From Solobacterium sp. (lineage in GTDB: Bacteria; Bacillota_I; Bacilli_A; Erysipelotrichales; Erysipelotrichaceae): a stretch of DNA of 64,000 nucleotides. The notes beneath the pieces were generated by a model. The model was not told the DNA's origin, did not search any database, and worked only from the letters and a program-made list of their open reading frames with translations. Positions within the stretch are counted from its first letter, which is position 1; every line of letters begins with the position of its first letter. Location: the NCBI GenBank assembly GCA_024693325.1, contig JAILLA010000029.1:42168-106167 (forward strand). The letters are read 5' to 3'. Both the position numbers and the translations under genes were made by a program. Below, in pieces: positions 29,820 through 38,922 of the stretch.

Positions 29820-30905
29820 ATGCCCGGCAGTTTTAAACAGGGAACAGCGATCAATGCTAAACCGCGTCCCATAAAATCAGATCTGAAGTCAGAACGGATC
29901 GTCTGGGAACCGGAAAGACCGGTCCGCTGGTCATTCATGAAGGTATTAAGAGAAACCAGTTCATTAAAAGAGTTCTATCCTGAGATCAATCCTTATACAG
30001 AATGTTATAAAGTGCGTGAGAATACGTGGGCTTTGTATAACGACAGCTTTGACGGTGCGGGTGATGTCTGGATGTATCTGATCGACGGACCGGAGAAGTG
30101 CATGATCATAGATAACTCGTTCGGCATCGGAAATCTGAAAGGCCTGATCCGTCATCTTGTCGGAGATAAGGAGATCATAGCTGTTACAACTCATTCTCAT
30201 TTTGATCATTGCTACGGAAGCGCGCAGTTCGGCAGAGTTTACTGCCATGAATACGAAGTTCCCGACCTGAAGGAAAAAAACAATCCCGATATCTGGGATT
30301 ATCTGTTCAATCAGACAGATCATCCGATCGAAGTCTGGGGACAAATGATCCAGCCCGGAGAACCTGTGTACACAAAGTTTGACAGGAAAGACATCATCGT
30401 TGATATCGACCATAAAGAAACCTATCAGCCGTATGAGATTATCGGAGTCCCGGACGGATATGAATTTGATCTGGGTGATGGATATATCGTAGAAGCGGTC
30501 CTGCTGCCTGGGCATACACCCGGTCAATGCGGATTCTATGACCACCATAACCGGACGCTGTTTACCGGTGATACATCCGGTATGGGGACAAGACCGAAGG
30601 GGCATCCGTTCCGTGAATACTGCACAGTCGAAGCGATGTATGACGCACTGACAAAACTGAAGCCAAGACTGGCAGAAATGACAGGAATATTCCCGGGTCA
30701 TGGCATGCTTGATCAGCACCCGATCGTCATGCAGTACCTGCTGGATGCCTGCACAGCTGTTATGAATGATCCGGAGAACTGCAATGAGATGCGTGAAATG
30801 GAGCGCGGCGGTGTCAGAATGACTGTCTGCAGCAAATATATCCAGCAGGGCAGCGCGCTGCGGTATACCTTGGGCAATGTATATAAAAAGCAGGTCAAAG
30901 AATAA
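29820..30905 (+). CDS. MBL-fold metallo-hydrolase
   Basis: TTHSHFDHCYGSAQF (HxHxDH), LPGHTPGQCGFYDHHNRTLFTGDTSG, FPGHG. Confidence 0.88.
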   Translation: MPGSFKQGTAINAKPRPIKSDLKSERIVWEPERPVRWSFMKVLRETSSLKEFYPEINPYTECYKVRENTWALYNDSFDGAGDVWMYLIDGPEKCMIIDNSFGIGNLKGLIRHLVGDKEIIAVTTHSHFDHCYGSAQFGRVYCHEYEVPDLKEKNNPDIWDYLFNQTDHPIEVWGQMIQPGEPVYTKFDRKDIIVDIDHKETYQPYEIIGVPDGYEFDLGDGYIVEAVLLPGHTPGQCGFYDHHNRTLFTGDTSGMGTRPKGHPFREYCTVEAMYDALTKLKPRLAEMTGIFPGHGMLDQHPIVMQYLLDACTAVMNDPENCNEMREMERGGVRMTVCSKYIQQGSALRYTLGNVYKKQVKE

Positions 30906-30929
30906 TCGGACTTCAATTCATAATACATG

Positions 30930-30961
30930 CCATGTCTGCCAGGAGCAGGCATGGTTTTGTT
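30930..30961 (+). terminator. Intrinsic terminator after MBL-fold gene
   Basis: CCATGTCTGC-loop-GCAGGCATGG-TTTTGTTTT. Confidence 0.8.
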
Positions 30962-31006
30962 TTAAGATTTTTAACGAAAACCGTCAAAACTGGTATCATA
31001 TATCAC

Positions 31007-31897
31007 GTGAAAGAATTTCTGAAGAAATACTGGAAACTGATCCTGTCTGCAGTCATTCTCCTGATAGCTGCTGCAGTTGTTTTTGTGCTGAATTACACGA
31101 ATAAGCCTGTTACGTATTCCTGGGATGAAAAAGATAAAGAAGACAAACTCAGCAGGGATATTACTACGGCGATCAATGTTTATACAGACGGTACAGTACA
31201 GGAAGTGTTTCATGAAACGGGAACACTGGAAGGGATCCAGTATGACATTCTGCGGGTCATACCATCTGAGCATACATTTGTGCAGGTCGATTATACAGAA
31301 GAACCGAAACCTCTGAGTGAACTGGTGGATGAAGAGACAGTAGCGTCCGGGTATGCCTATGCAGGCGGGATCAACGGAGGCTTTTTCCGCCTGACCGGAA
31401 AAGAATACGGCAGGCCTGTCGGTGCTGTTCGCAGAAAAAATGCCTGGACAGAGTGGCAGGGAGAAGAAAATACACCTGCTTATGGAAGCGGATTTGCCAC
31501 TGCATACTTTACCGGAGATACCATGTGGCTGAAATATCATGGGTGGCAGAAGGGTGTATGGACCGGTGATGAAGACTGGACATATGAATACGGATATATG
31601 ATCAATGCGGAAAACGGAATATCCGGGTCATATACATATATCGTAGATGGAGAAGCTAAGGATATTACCGGAGAAGATTACGGAATCATTGATTACCGGA
31701 CATTCGGACGGGCTGCTACGATATTCGCCCAGAACGCACAGCATGAATATCTGCTGATCGAGATCTTCGGGGTAGTCGATGATAAGAAGATCGTGAAATT
31801 CCTGCAGTCTTTGAACACTGTCAATGCGCTGCGCATGGACGGGGGCATTTCGACACAGATGGTATATATCCGGAAATATGTGACAGAGATCAAATGA
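31007..31897 (+). CDS. Membrane-anchored phosphodiester glycosidase (NAGPA domain) family protein
   Basis: GTG start; N-terminal TM (WKLILSAVILLIAAAVVFVLNY); AGGINGGFFRLTGKEYGRPVGAV; NALRMDGGISTQMVY. Confidence 0.8.
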   Translation: MKEFLKKYWKLILSAVILLIAAAVVFVLNYTNKPVTYSWDEKDKEDKLSRDITTAINVYTDGTVQEVFHETGTLEGIQYDILRVIPSEHTFVQVDYTEEPKPLSELVDEETVASGYAYAGGINGGFFRLTGKEYGRPVGAVRRKNAWTEWQGEENTPAYGSGFATAYFTGDTMWLKYHGWQKGVWTGDEDWTYEYGYMINAENGISGSYTYIVDGEAKDITGEDYGIIDYRTFGRAATIFAQNAQHEYLLIEIFGVVDDKKIVKFLQSLNTVNALRMDGGISTQMVYIRKYVTEIK

Positions 31898-32005
31898 TCA
31901 TGATCGATTCATCATTTTTTGCGGTATAAAATATACAAAAAATACCTCTTGATAAGCTGTAAGGAACGAATCAGATTAAAATAGTAAAAGGAAACGGGGA
32001 TCAAT

Positions 32006-34558
32006 ATGAAAAAAATCATATATTGTCTGTTAAGCATGCTTGTTCTTCTGAATCTGGCTGTTCCTGTTTATGCGGAAGAAAGTTCCGATGAAGAAACGAT
32101 AACTCTTACCGATTACTTTTTTGCTGTAACGACCCAGGAAAATCACAGCCTGGATGTTCCTTTCAATGCGTCCTGGTTTAAGAATGACGCGCGAGTATAT
32201 AATCATGATCTGGCAAAGCTGTCCTTAGGTCTTGCGACCTCGGCATTCCGTCCCAATAAAAATCATATCGTGGAAAACCGGGCTCCGGACTACAACCTGC
32301 GGTATTTTCTCCGTCAGGGAGGATTCGATGATCTGCGCAGCGATGACTATGACAAGGACCCCAGTATGTACACCGTTTCTACTGTTATGGGACATCGGAC
32401 AGTCGGAGAAGGAGACGAGGCATTTGAACTGATCGCAGTGGGGATCTGCGGTCAGGGTTACATGGATGAATGGGAATCAAACCTGACTATCGGTACCAGA
32501 AAGAACCCGGAAGGTTTTTACAGTGCAGCGCATCTTGTATATGACAGAGTGTTCGGGTATATTTCCGAGAAACATCTTAATGGAAAGATGAAGATATGGA
32601 TCTCCGGTTTTTCAAGGGCAGCAGCAGTATCGAATATCACTGCATCACTGCTTTCCGACTCTGATACGTTTTCCCAGGAAACAGTATTTGCCTATACATT
32701 TGCGACACCGATGACAGTCCGTGAGGACGAACCGGCAAAATACGAAAACATCTTTAATATCTGCGGAAAAATGGATCCTGTCACGAATATGCCGTTCGCG
32801 GACTGGGGATATACACGGTATGGCGTAACTTACCATACTCCGTCTCTGGAAACGGATTCCGACTTCCTGCAGAAACGCGAAAAAGCAGATCAGGTATATG
32901 AGAAAACTACCGGAATAACCTACTGGATGAATCCGGATATGAACTTCCAGCTGAGAAATCTCATGGACAGCCTGCTGAATATCTGCCCGGATGTGAAAAC
33001 ATACCGTGAACATCTGCAGGATAATCTCATATCACTTTGGGAAAATCATGATCCGTTCAGCCTATTATCCGGGCTTCTGAAAATGGCGGAAGATCCGATC
33101 CTGATCAATGACGAAAACCGGCATGACGCAAATATTCTGATGAACCAGATCGCATATCTGCTGCTGGATTATATCGGTTCAGAGAACTCTTTCCGCCGTT
33201 ATAACGAGCGGGCTTCAATCGGATCAAATTTCCTGCAGACACATACACCGGAACTGTATATATCGTGGGTATATTCAGCAGATGACCCGGCAGAACTTTA
33301 CAGTGATTCTAATGAATATACCCAGCTGTATATCGAAGGTGATACGGAGGTATCGGTTTTCAGAGACGGACAGCTGCTTGAAACGTATGCCTTTGGGGAT
33401 CCGATGGATAAGGATGATTATCATTATCTGAGTATGCATAACCATAAGATCACCGTGCTGGTTCCGCGTGATGAAATATACAACATCGCGATCCGTTCAG
33501 AAGCTGATCAGGCTATCGTTGTTTCGGAAGCTGATTTCCAGGCCGGCCGGCATGCGCCGGAACAAGTGGCGAAAAACACATATGACGCCAAGACCGGAGA
33601 TGCTATGGAACTTGTGCTGACGGAAAACGGAAGAACTGAGTACCCCGGCGGTTTCTACACTGTATCCATTGAATACGAAACAGAGAATGCCCAGTCGGGA
33701 AGCCGTATCATGGACTATATTTACAGAAAGACGGACGTTAACTGGAGAGATCTTGTTCTTGCAATAATCATTCTTGTACTCGTTCTGATAGCTGTCGTAA
33801 CGTTTATCATCACGCTGCTTATGATGTGGATACGTCACAGGCATAGAAGAAAACGCGGTTTTATTCCGCCGGACGCAAAGTTCCGCCCGCTTCCGATCAT
33901 CTGCACATTCCTCATTCAGATGATCTTCATTGTCAAGGAATTCTATTCTGCGCTTTATGAAGTTGATCCGAACGAGATCAATCTTTATAAGGCAATCATG
34001 GGCTTCCTGCTGCTGATCATAGCGTTCTATGGATACCGGAGGAAAAAAGACCGCTTCCATCTGCTGATCATGCCTGCAGTGGTGCTTCTGACTGCTTCGG
34101 ATCTTGCCATGACTGTTTCCATCCCGGTCGGAGCTCTGCTGTATATGTCAGCATACATTCTTCTCTGTTATAACTACATCAAAGAAGATACACCGGGAAG
34201 ATCACAGATCCTGCTTTTCCTGCTGATGAGCGCAGCAAGTATCTGGTTCATCATGAAAGTAAAGGGAGATTTCGGTTATCTCAGGTATCTGGCGATCCTT
34301 TACATGCTGTCTGGATCGGCTCTGGTAGCGACTTCATTTACCCGTTCGTCAAGAACATCACGCGGTTCGCTCCTGCTGTTTGTTTCAGGTATCCTGCTGA
34401 TCGTGAATACAGCCAGAGGAACGACATTCATATCACATCTGATCGCGTCAGGTCTGTATTATGTAGCAGCAGTGACACTTGCCGGTACCGGCAGCGGATT
34501 CGGCAGACCGAGAATGATCCCGGAATATCTTCCGGAACCCGAACAGAAAACAGCATGA
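32006..34558 (+). CDS. Secreted lipase-like alpha/beta hydrolase domain fused to multi-TM C-terminal domain
   Basis: Signal peptide MKKIIYCLLSMLVLLNLAVPVYAEE; nucleophile-elbow-like WISGFSRAAAVSN; candidate Asp/His in CGKMDPVTNMP...YGVTYHTP; C-terminal about 280 aa contains several hydrophobic helices. Confidence 0.6.
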   Translation: MKKIIYCLLSMLVLLNLAVPVYAEESSDEETITLTDYFFAVTTQENHSLDVPFNASWFKNDARVYNHDLAKLSLGLATSAFRPNKNHIVENRAPDYNLRYFLRQGGFDDLRSDDYDKDPSMYTVSTVMGHRTVGEGDEAFELIAVGICGQGYMDEWESNLTIGTRKNPEGFYSAAHLVYDRVFGYISEKHLNGKMKIWISGFSRAAAVSNITASLLSDSDTFSQETVFAYTFATPMTVREDEPAKYENIFNICGKMDPVTNMPFADWGYTRYGVTYHTPSLETDSDFLQKREKADQVYEKTTGITYWMNPDMNFQLRNLMDSLLNICPDVKTYREHLQDNLISLWENHDPFSLLSGLLKMAEDPILINDENRHDANILMNQIAYLLLDYIGSENSFRRYNERASIGSNFLQTHTPELYISWVYSADDPAELYSDSNEYTQLYIEGDTEVSVFRDGQLLETYAFGDPMDKDDYHYLSMHNHKITVLVPRDEIYNIAIRSEADQAIVVSEADFQAGRHAPEQVAKNTYDAKTGDAMELVLTENGRTEYPGGFYTVSIEYETENAQSGSRIMDYIYRKTDVNWRDLVLAIIILVLVLIAVVTFIITLLMMWIRHRHRRKRGFIPPDAKFRPLPIICTFLIQMIFIVKEFYSALYEVDPNEINLYKAIMGFLLLIIAFYGYRRKKDRFHLLIMPAVVLLTASDLAMTVSIPVGALLYMSAYILLCYNYIKEDTPGRSQILLFLLMSAASIWFIMKVKGDFGYLRYLAILYMLSGSALVATSFTRSSRTSRGSLLLFVSGILLIVNTARGTTFISHLIASGLYYVAAVTLAGTGSGFGRPRMIPEYLPEPEQKTA

Positions 34559-34592
34559 TCATTCACATCATACAGTCATAATGATCAAAGTC

Positions 34593-34628
34593 AGGCAGAC
34601 CGCACAAGCAGATACGGTCTGCCTTTTT
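34593..34628 (+). terminator. Intrinsic terminator after 850-aa membrane hydrolase gene
   Basis: AGGCAGACCG-loop-CGGTCTGCCT-TTTTG. Confidence 0.8.
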
Positions 34629-34887
34629 GCCGGTCATGTCAGATGCCCGGAGATTTCAGGGTCTGTATCGGCAGGAAGAAAACAATGCCTGACGGTCACT
34701 TCCGGGGATATTGATCGAGATCCGGCGGACGGAAGGCCGGACTTCAAAACCCGACTTTTTCAGTTGAAGCGCTTTCAAAAAAGGCGATGATTATGCAGTT
34801 ATAACATTTTTACATGCATGAATGTAAAGGGGATATTCCTATTGTACCTGCTTGTGATATAATCCATATGTAAAAAAGGAGTGTTGT

Positions 34888-35547
34888 ATGGCCAAAGCTG
34901 TATTTTTAGATTACTTCGGCACGATCCTTCAGGAAAACGGTGTCGATATGCAGCAGATGCTGAGCAGAGTGATTGCAAACAGTTCAGCTGACGATGAAAA
35001 AAAGCTGTTGGCATGGTGGATGAAGAATCTCCAGAGCCTTGAACTTTCAGCACATGGAGAAAACTATATAACTGAAGAAGAAATCAGCCTGAAACTGCTG
35101 ATGATGGCAGAAAAGGAATTCGGCCTGCGGGATGATCTTGCGGAGCTGAGGCAGATGAATATAAGCGGGTGGATGTATGCCCCGATCTTTACAGATGTTA
35201 AACGTTTTCTGGAACAATGTGAACGACCTGTATATATCATTACAAACAACAGCGATAAATATGTCAGAGTATGCCTGAAGAGAAACGAGCTTCATGTTCA
35301 TGGCATTATCTGCGGGGATATGGTGAAATCATATAAACCGAATCCCGAGATCTTTCAAAAAGCACTGGAGATCGCCGGCGTCGATGCGGCGGATGCAGTT
35401 CATATCGGAGACTCACCGGTCGCCGATGTTGAGGGAGCACGTTCAGTCGGCATCACACCGATCCTTCTGGACCGTAAAGGCAGGTATGATGACGTTTACA
35501 ACTGCCGCAGGATATCCAATCTGATGGGTGCTCTCAGGAGCATCTGA
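34888..35547 (+). CDS. HAD family hydrolase
   Basis: AVFLDYFGTILQENG (DxxGT-type motif I with DYFGT), VYIITNNSDKYV, KSYKPNPEIFQKALE, HIGDSPVADVEGARSVG. Confidence 0.87.
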   Translation: MAKAVFLDYFGTILQENGVDMQQMLSRVIANSSADDEKKLLAWWMKNLQSLELSAHGENYITEEEISLKLLMMAEKEFGLRDDLAELRQMNISGWMYAPIFTDVKRFLEQCERPVYIITNNSDKYVRVCLKRNELHVHGIICGDMVKSYKPNPEIFQKALEIAGVDAADAVHIGDSPVADVEGARSVGITPILLDRKGRYDDVYNCRRISNLMGALRSI

Positions 35548-36164
35548 TGAGGATCTGGTTCGTACGGCATGGGGAAACACTGTTCAACCGTCTGAGTCGG
35601 TTTCAGGGACAGTGCGATGCTCCCCTCACAGAAAAAGGCATTCATGATGCAGAAAGAGCACGTGATGCACTGAAGGATACGGTGTTCACGAAGGCTTTCT
35701 GTTCATACAGCGGAAGGGCGGAAGATACCGCCCGCATCATTCTGGAAGGCCGCGGGATCGAGCCTGTCAGGGAAAAACAGCTGATGGAACACTATGTAGG
35801 ACTGCTGGAAGGTGCTCTTACATATGATCCTGAAGTCCGGGCACAGATCGATCACTGCAATGAAACAGGGATCTGGAGTGAAATTGAAGGTGAAGACAAC
35901 GATGTCTTCAGAGAACGGATCAGAACTATCATGAACAGGATCGCCGGATCCTGTGAGGAGGATGATCAGGTGCTGATCGTCTCACATGGTTCCTTCTGTC
36001 TCTATATGCTGGAGGTACTGTTCGGGATCGACCAGAAGGAACTGCGCAGAAACAGCACGGGATATCCGGTTCCCAACGGCGGCATTGCACAGATGGCATA
36101 TGAAAAAGGTGTCTGGACACTGCTGGCACTGCCGCAGGATCCGGATGTATATCAGACAGTATGA
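35547..36164 (+). CDS. Histidine phosphatase (phosphoglycerate mutase-like) family protein, copy 1
   Basis: IWFVRHGETLFNRLSRFQGQCDAPLTEKG; LIVSHGSFCLYML. Confidence 0.9.
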   Translation: MRIWFVRHGETLFNRLSRFQGQCDAPLTEKGIHDAERARDALKDTVFTKAFCSYSGRAEDTARIILEGRGIEPVREKQLMEHYVGLLEGALTYDPEVRAQIDHCNETGIWSEIEGEDNDVFRERIRTIMNRIAGSCEEDDQVLIVSHGSFCLYMLEVLFGIDQKELRRNSTGYPVPNGGIAQMAYEKGVWTLLALPQDPDVYQTV

Positions 36165-36790
36165 AAAAGATAACGTTCTACTATGTGAGGCATGGACAGA
36201 CATTGTTCAATATCCTGGGCAGGCTGCAGGGATGGTGTGATTCTCCCCTGACGGATAAGGGGATCGCAGATGCACAGCGGGCATCTGCTGCATTGGCAGG
36301 CATTCCCTTTACAAAGGCATGCAGTTCAAGCAGTCCCCGGGCTTCCCGAACAGCAGAGATCATATTGGAATATCATAACATTCCGCTGAAGACATATGAT
36401 GATCTGCGGGAATTCGATTATGGAATGCTGGATGGTGAAAAAACAGCAGCCATCCCAATGGAAGACCTTCTGAAAAGAAGAAAAGCCGGATCATGGACTG
36501 ATGTCGGCGGAGAAGACAATGAAATGATCTGCACAAGGATCAGAAGGCTGTTTGAATCATTTGCTGAACAGTTTGAAGACAAGGACCGGGTGCTTGTCGT
36601 ATCACACGGCACATATGCTTTGTTCCTGATGAAAGAGCTGCTCGGCATTGATCTGGATGAATACCGCAGACAGTGCGCCGACAGTGAACAGACATTGTTC
36701 CCAAACGGCGGTATTATGAAATTCGAATATGAAAACGGCAGCTGGAATGTGCTCCGGATGCCGTGTGTACCAGAATCGTTTGAAGGGTGA
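36161..36790 (+). CDS. Histidine phosphatase family protein, copy 2
   Basis: FYYVRHGQTLFNILGRLQGWCDSPLTDKGIADAQRA; LVVSHGTYALFLM; start overlaps previous stop (ATGA). Confidence 0.9.
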   Translation: MKKITFYYVRHGQTLFNILGRLQGWCDSPLTDKGIADAQRASAALAGIPFTKACSSSSPRASRTAEIILEYHNIPLKTYDDLREFDYGMLDGEKTAAIPMEDLLKRRKAGSWTDVGGEDNEMICTRIRRLFESFAEQFEDKDRVLVVSHGTYALFLMKELLGIDLDEYRRQCADSEQTLFPNGGIMKFEYENGSWNVLRMPCVPESFEG

Positions 36791-36822
36791 CCTTCAGACT
36801 TTTTTATTGGAATGACCGTATA

Positions 36823-37674
36823 TCAGGGCTTTGTATGAACGTCCATCTGAGGATACGGGATCGAGATGCCTTCCTGGTCGAATCTCTTTTTGAACAGTGT
36901 CCGTAAGTCACGCTGGACACCGAAATACTGTCTGGGAAGTGTTTTCTGCATGACGGTGACTTTCATACTGCTGTCATCAAAAGAATTGATTGACGCGACC
37001 GTCGGATCACCAAGGCACACATCCCTGTGTTCATCCGCATATGTCTGTGCGATCTCACGGAGGATATCAGTTATTTTGTCAATATCATCTTCATATGCTA
37101 CAGGTACATCAACAGATGCCATGTTGTAGTCCGTGGAATAATTGACGACTGTTTTGATGCTTCCGTTGGGGACGATGATCTTTTCACCTGAGAATCTTTT
37201 CAGATACGTACAGCGCAGCGCAAGTGAAGTGACGGTACCTTCATATTCATTCAGCTTTACAAAATCACCGACACCATACTGATGCTCAAACATGATAAAT
37301 GCGCCTGCTACAATATCTCCGATAATACTCTGTGCGCCGAGCGATACGACAAGGGCGCCGACTCCGGCAGCGGTAACGATGTTGGAAAAAGCTGAGGTGA
37401 ATCCGAGGCGGTTGATGATCAGACATATTGCCGCAAAGTAAATCATGTATCTGCATGCGCTTCTTAACAGAGTCATTGCTGTAATGATCTCTTTTGCACG
37501 CATCTTGTCGTCCATCTTTTCCGCTCTGTTCATTGCGGTTTTGGTCCCGCGTGAAAGAATATTCAGGATCAGGCGTGCTAATGCAAGTACGATAATGATA
37601 TATATCAGTTTGGAAACGAAGCTTGTCAGGTCTCCAAGCGTCTCATATAAAACTTTCTGCCAGTCTATACCCAT
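36823..37674 (-). CDS. Small-conductance mechanosensitive ion channel (MscS family)
   Basis: TAAGVGALVVSLGAQSIIGDIVAGAFIMFEHQYGVGDFVKLNEYEGTVTSLALRCTYLKRFSGEKIIVPNGSI; start MGIDWQKV with aaggag RBS. Confidence 0.92.
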   Translation of the reverse strand: MGIDWQKVLYETLGDLTSFVSKLIYIIIVLALARLILNILSRGTKTAMNRAEKMDDKMRAKEIITAMTLLRSACRYMIYFAAICLIINRLGFTSAFSNIVTAAGVGALVVSLGAQSIIGDIVAGAFIMFEHQYGVGDFVKLNEYEGTVTSLALRCTYLKRFSGEKIIVPNGSIKTVVNYSTDYNMASVDVPVAYEDDIDKITDILREIAQTYADEHRDVCLGDPTVASINSFDDSSMKVTVMQKTLPRQYFGVQRDLRTLFKKRFDQEGISIPYPQMDVHTKP

Positions 37675-37812
37675 GATCTGTTTCTCCTTATCCAGTATTC
37701 TAGCATTTTTCACAGTGAAGATAAAAAACTGCGTTTATCGCTTCATTGTTTGTGATATTAAGCGTGACCTGAAGTGAACTATGATAAAGCCGGAAAATAA
37801 AGGAGACTGATC

Positions 37813-38730
37813 ATGAAACAATTTGTACCTGTAAATAAAGGGCCGGTCGTTATCAAAGAGGCTGCCAGTTCCAACACGATTTCAGACGCATACAAGGATT
37901 CCATTACGATCGCGTATCAGTTTATTGACTCTGTCGAAGCAGATACCACGTTTACTTTCTGCGGCAGAACGCTGCAGGCACCGATCATGGCAGGACCGAT
38001 CGGAGGACAGAAAAAGATCATGGAAGACGGACAGCTGCATTATGCCCGTGCGATCAGTGAAGCAAGGAGTGTTTACTGGACAGACTACCACGATATCAAT
38101 GCCTGGGAAACAATTCTGGCGGAAGGTATTTACGGACTGCGGGTGATCAAACCGCTGGCAGACCTGGATGAATTCATTACTGAGATCAGACATGATGAAC
38201 AGGGAGGCGCACTGGCATTTGCCTCAGACATCGATCACGGACTGACCGTATATGGAACAAAAGACGGCCAGCAGAAACCGTTTGCGCCGAGAACGTCTGC
38301 AGAACTGAAACAGATCGTACAGTCAACATCACTGCCGTTCTACCTGAAAGGTGTTATGAGTGTACATGATGCACTGGCTGCTGCTGAAGCAGGAGCTGCC
38401 GGCATCGTTATTTCCGGACACAACAACCGTTTTCCGTGCGCAGTACCGCCGCTGAAAATACTTCCGGCGATACGTACTGCAGTGGGTGACAGACTGCAGA
38501 TCTTTGTTGACGGGGGATTCAACAACGGATATGACGTATTCAAAGCGCTTGCTTTGGGTGCGGATGGCGTTCTGTGTGCCCGTGCCTTCATGGCTGCGTT
38601 TGCCAAAGGCGGGGAAGAAGGACTGACTAATAAGATACTGGAGATGGGTGCACAGCTGAAGGGAGCGATGGCAAATACCGGATCACCTGACCTGAAACAT
38701 ATCAATCAGGATGCGCTGATCCTTCCTTAA
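37813..38730 (+). CDS. Alpha-hydroxy-acid oxidizing protein (FMN-dependent, lactate oxidase-like)
   Basis: APIMAGPIGGQK; FYLKGVMSVHDALAAAEAGAAGIVISGHNNR; IFVDGGFNNGYDVFKALALGADGVLCAR. Confidence 0.85.
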   Translation: MKQFVPVNKGPVVIKEAASSNTISDAYKDSITIAYQFIDSVEADTTFTFCGRTLQAPIMAGPIGGQKKIMEDGQLHYARAISEARSVYWTDYHDINAWETILAEGIYGLRVIKPLADLDEFITEIRHDEQGGALAFASDIDHGLTVYGTKDGQQKPFAPRTSAELKQIVQSTSLPFYLKGVMSVHDALAAAEAGAAGIVISGHNNRFPCAVPPLKILPAIRTAVGDRLQIFVDGGFNNGYDVFKALALGADGVLCARAFMAAFAKGGEEGLTNKILEMGAQLKGAMANTGSPDLKHINQDALILP

Positions 38731-38746
38731 GGACCAGAGAACCAAG

Positions 38747-38772
38747 GAGCATTGTCAGGATGCTCTTTTTTT
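38747..38772 (+). terminator. Intrinsic terminator
   Basis: GAGCAT-TGTCAGG-ATGCTC-TTTTTTT. Confidence 0.8.
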
Positions 38773-38922
38773 CGGAATGGAGAAAAAAACGGAACGATTC
38801 CCGTAACAAAGAACCGGTCAGTCAGATCGTGCGCCTGAACACAGTAACTTTTTACAAAGGAATGACCATGACTCGCAAAAATCGAATATCCACGATAAGA
38901 TATTATTATAGACGGAGGGCAT

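Noticed and set aside
28886-29938. 350-aa minus-strand ORF spanning the hydrolase-MBL intergenic region
   Set aside because: Overlaps two well supported plus-strand genes and a plus-strand terminator
34581-34790. 69-aa plus-strand ORF between the membrane hydrolase and HAD genes
   Set aside because: Begins across an intrinsic terminator hairpin (34593-34628), no RBS, no motif
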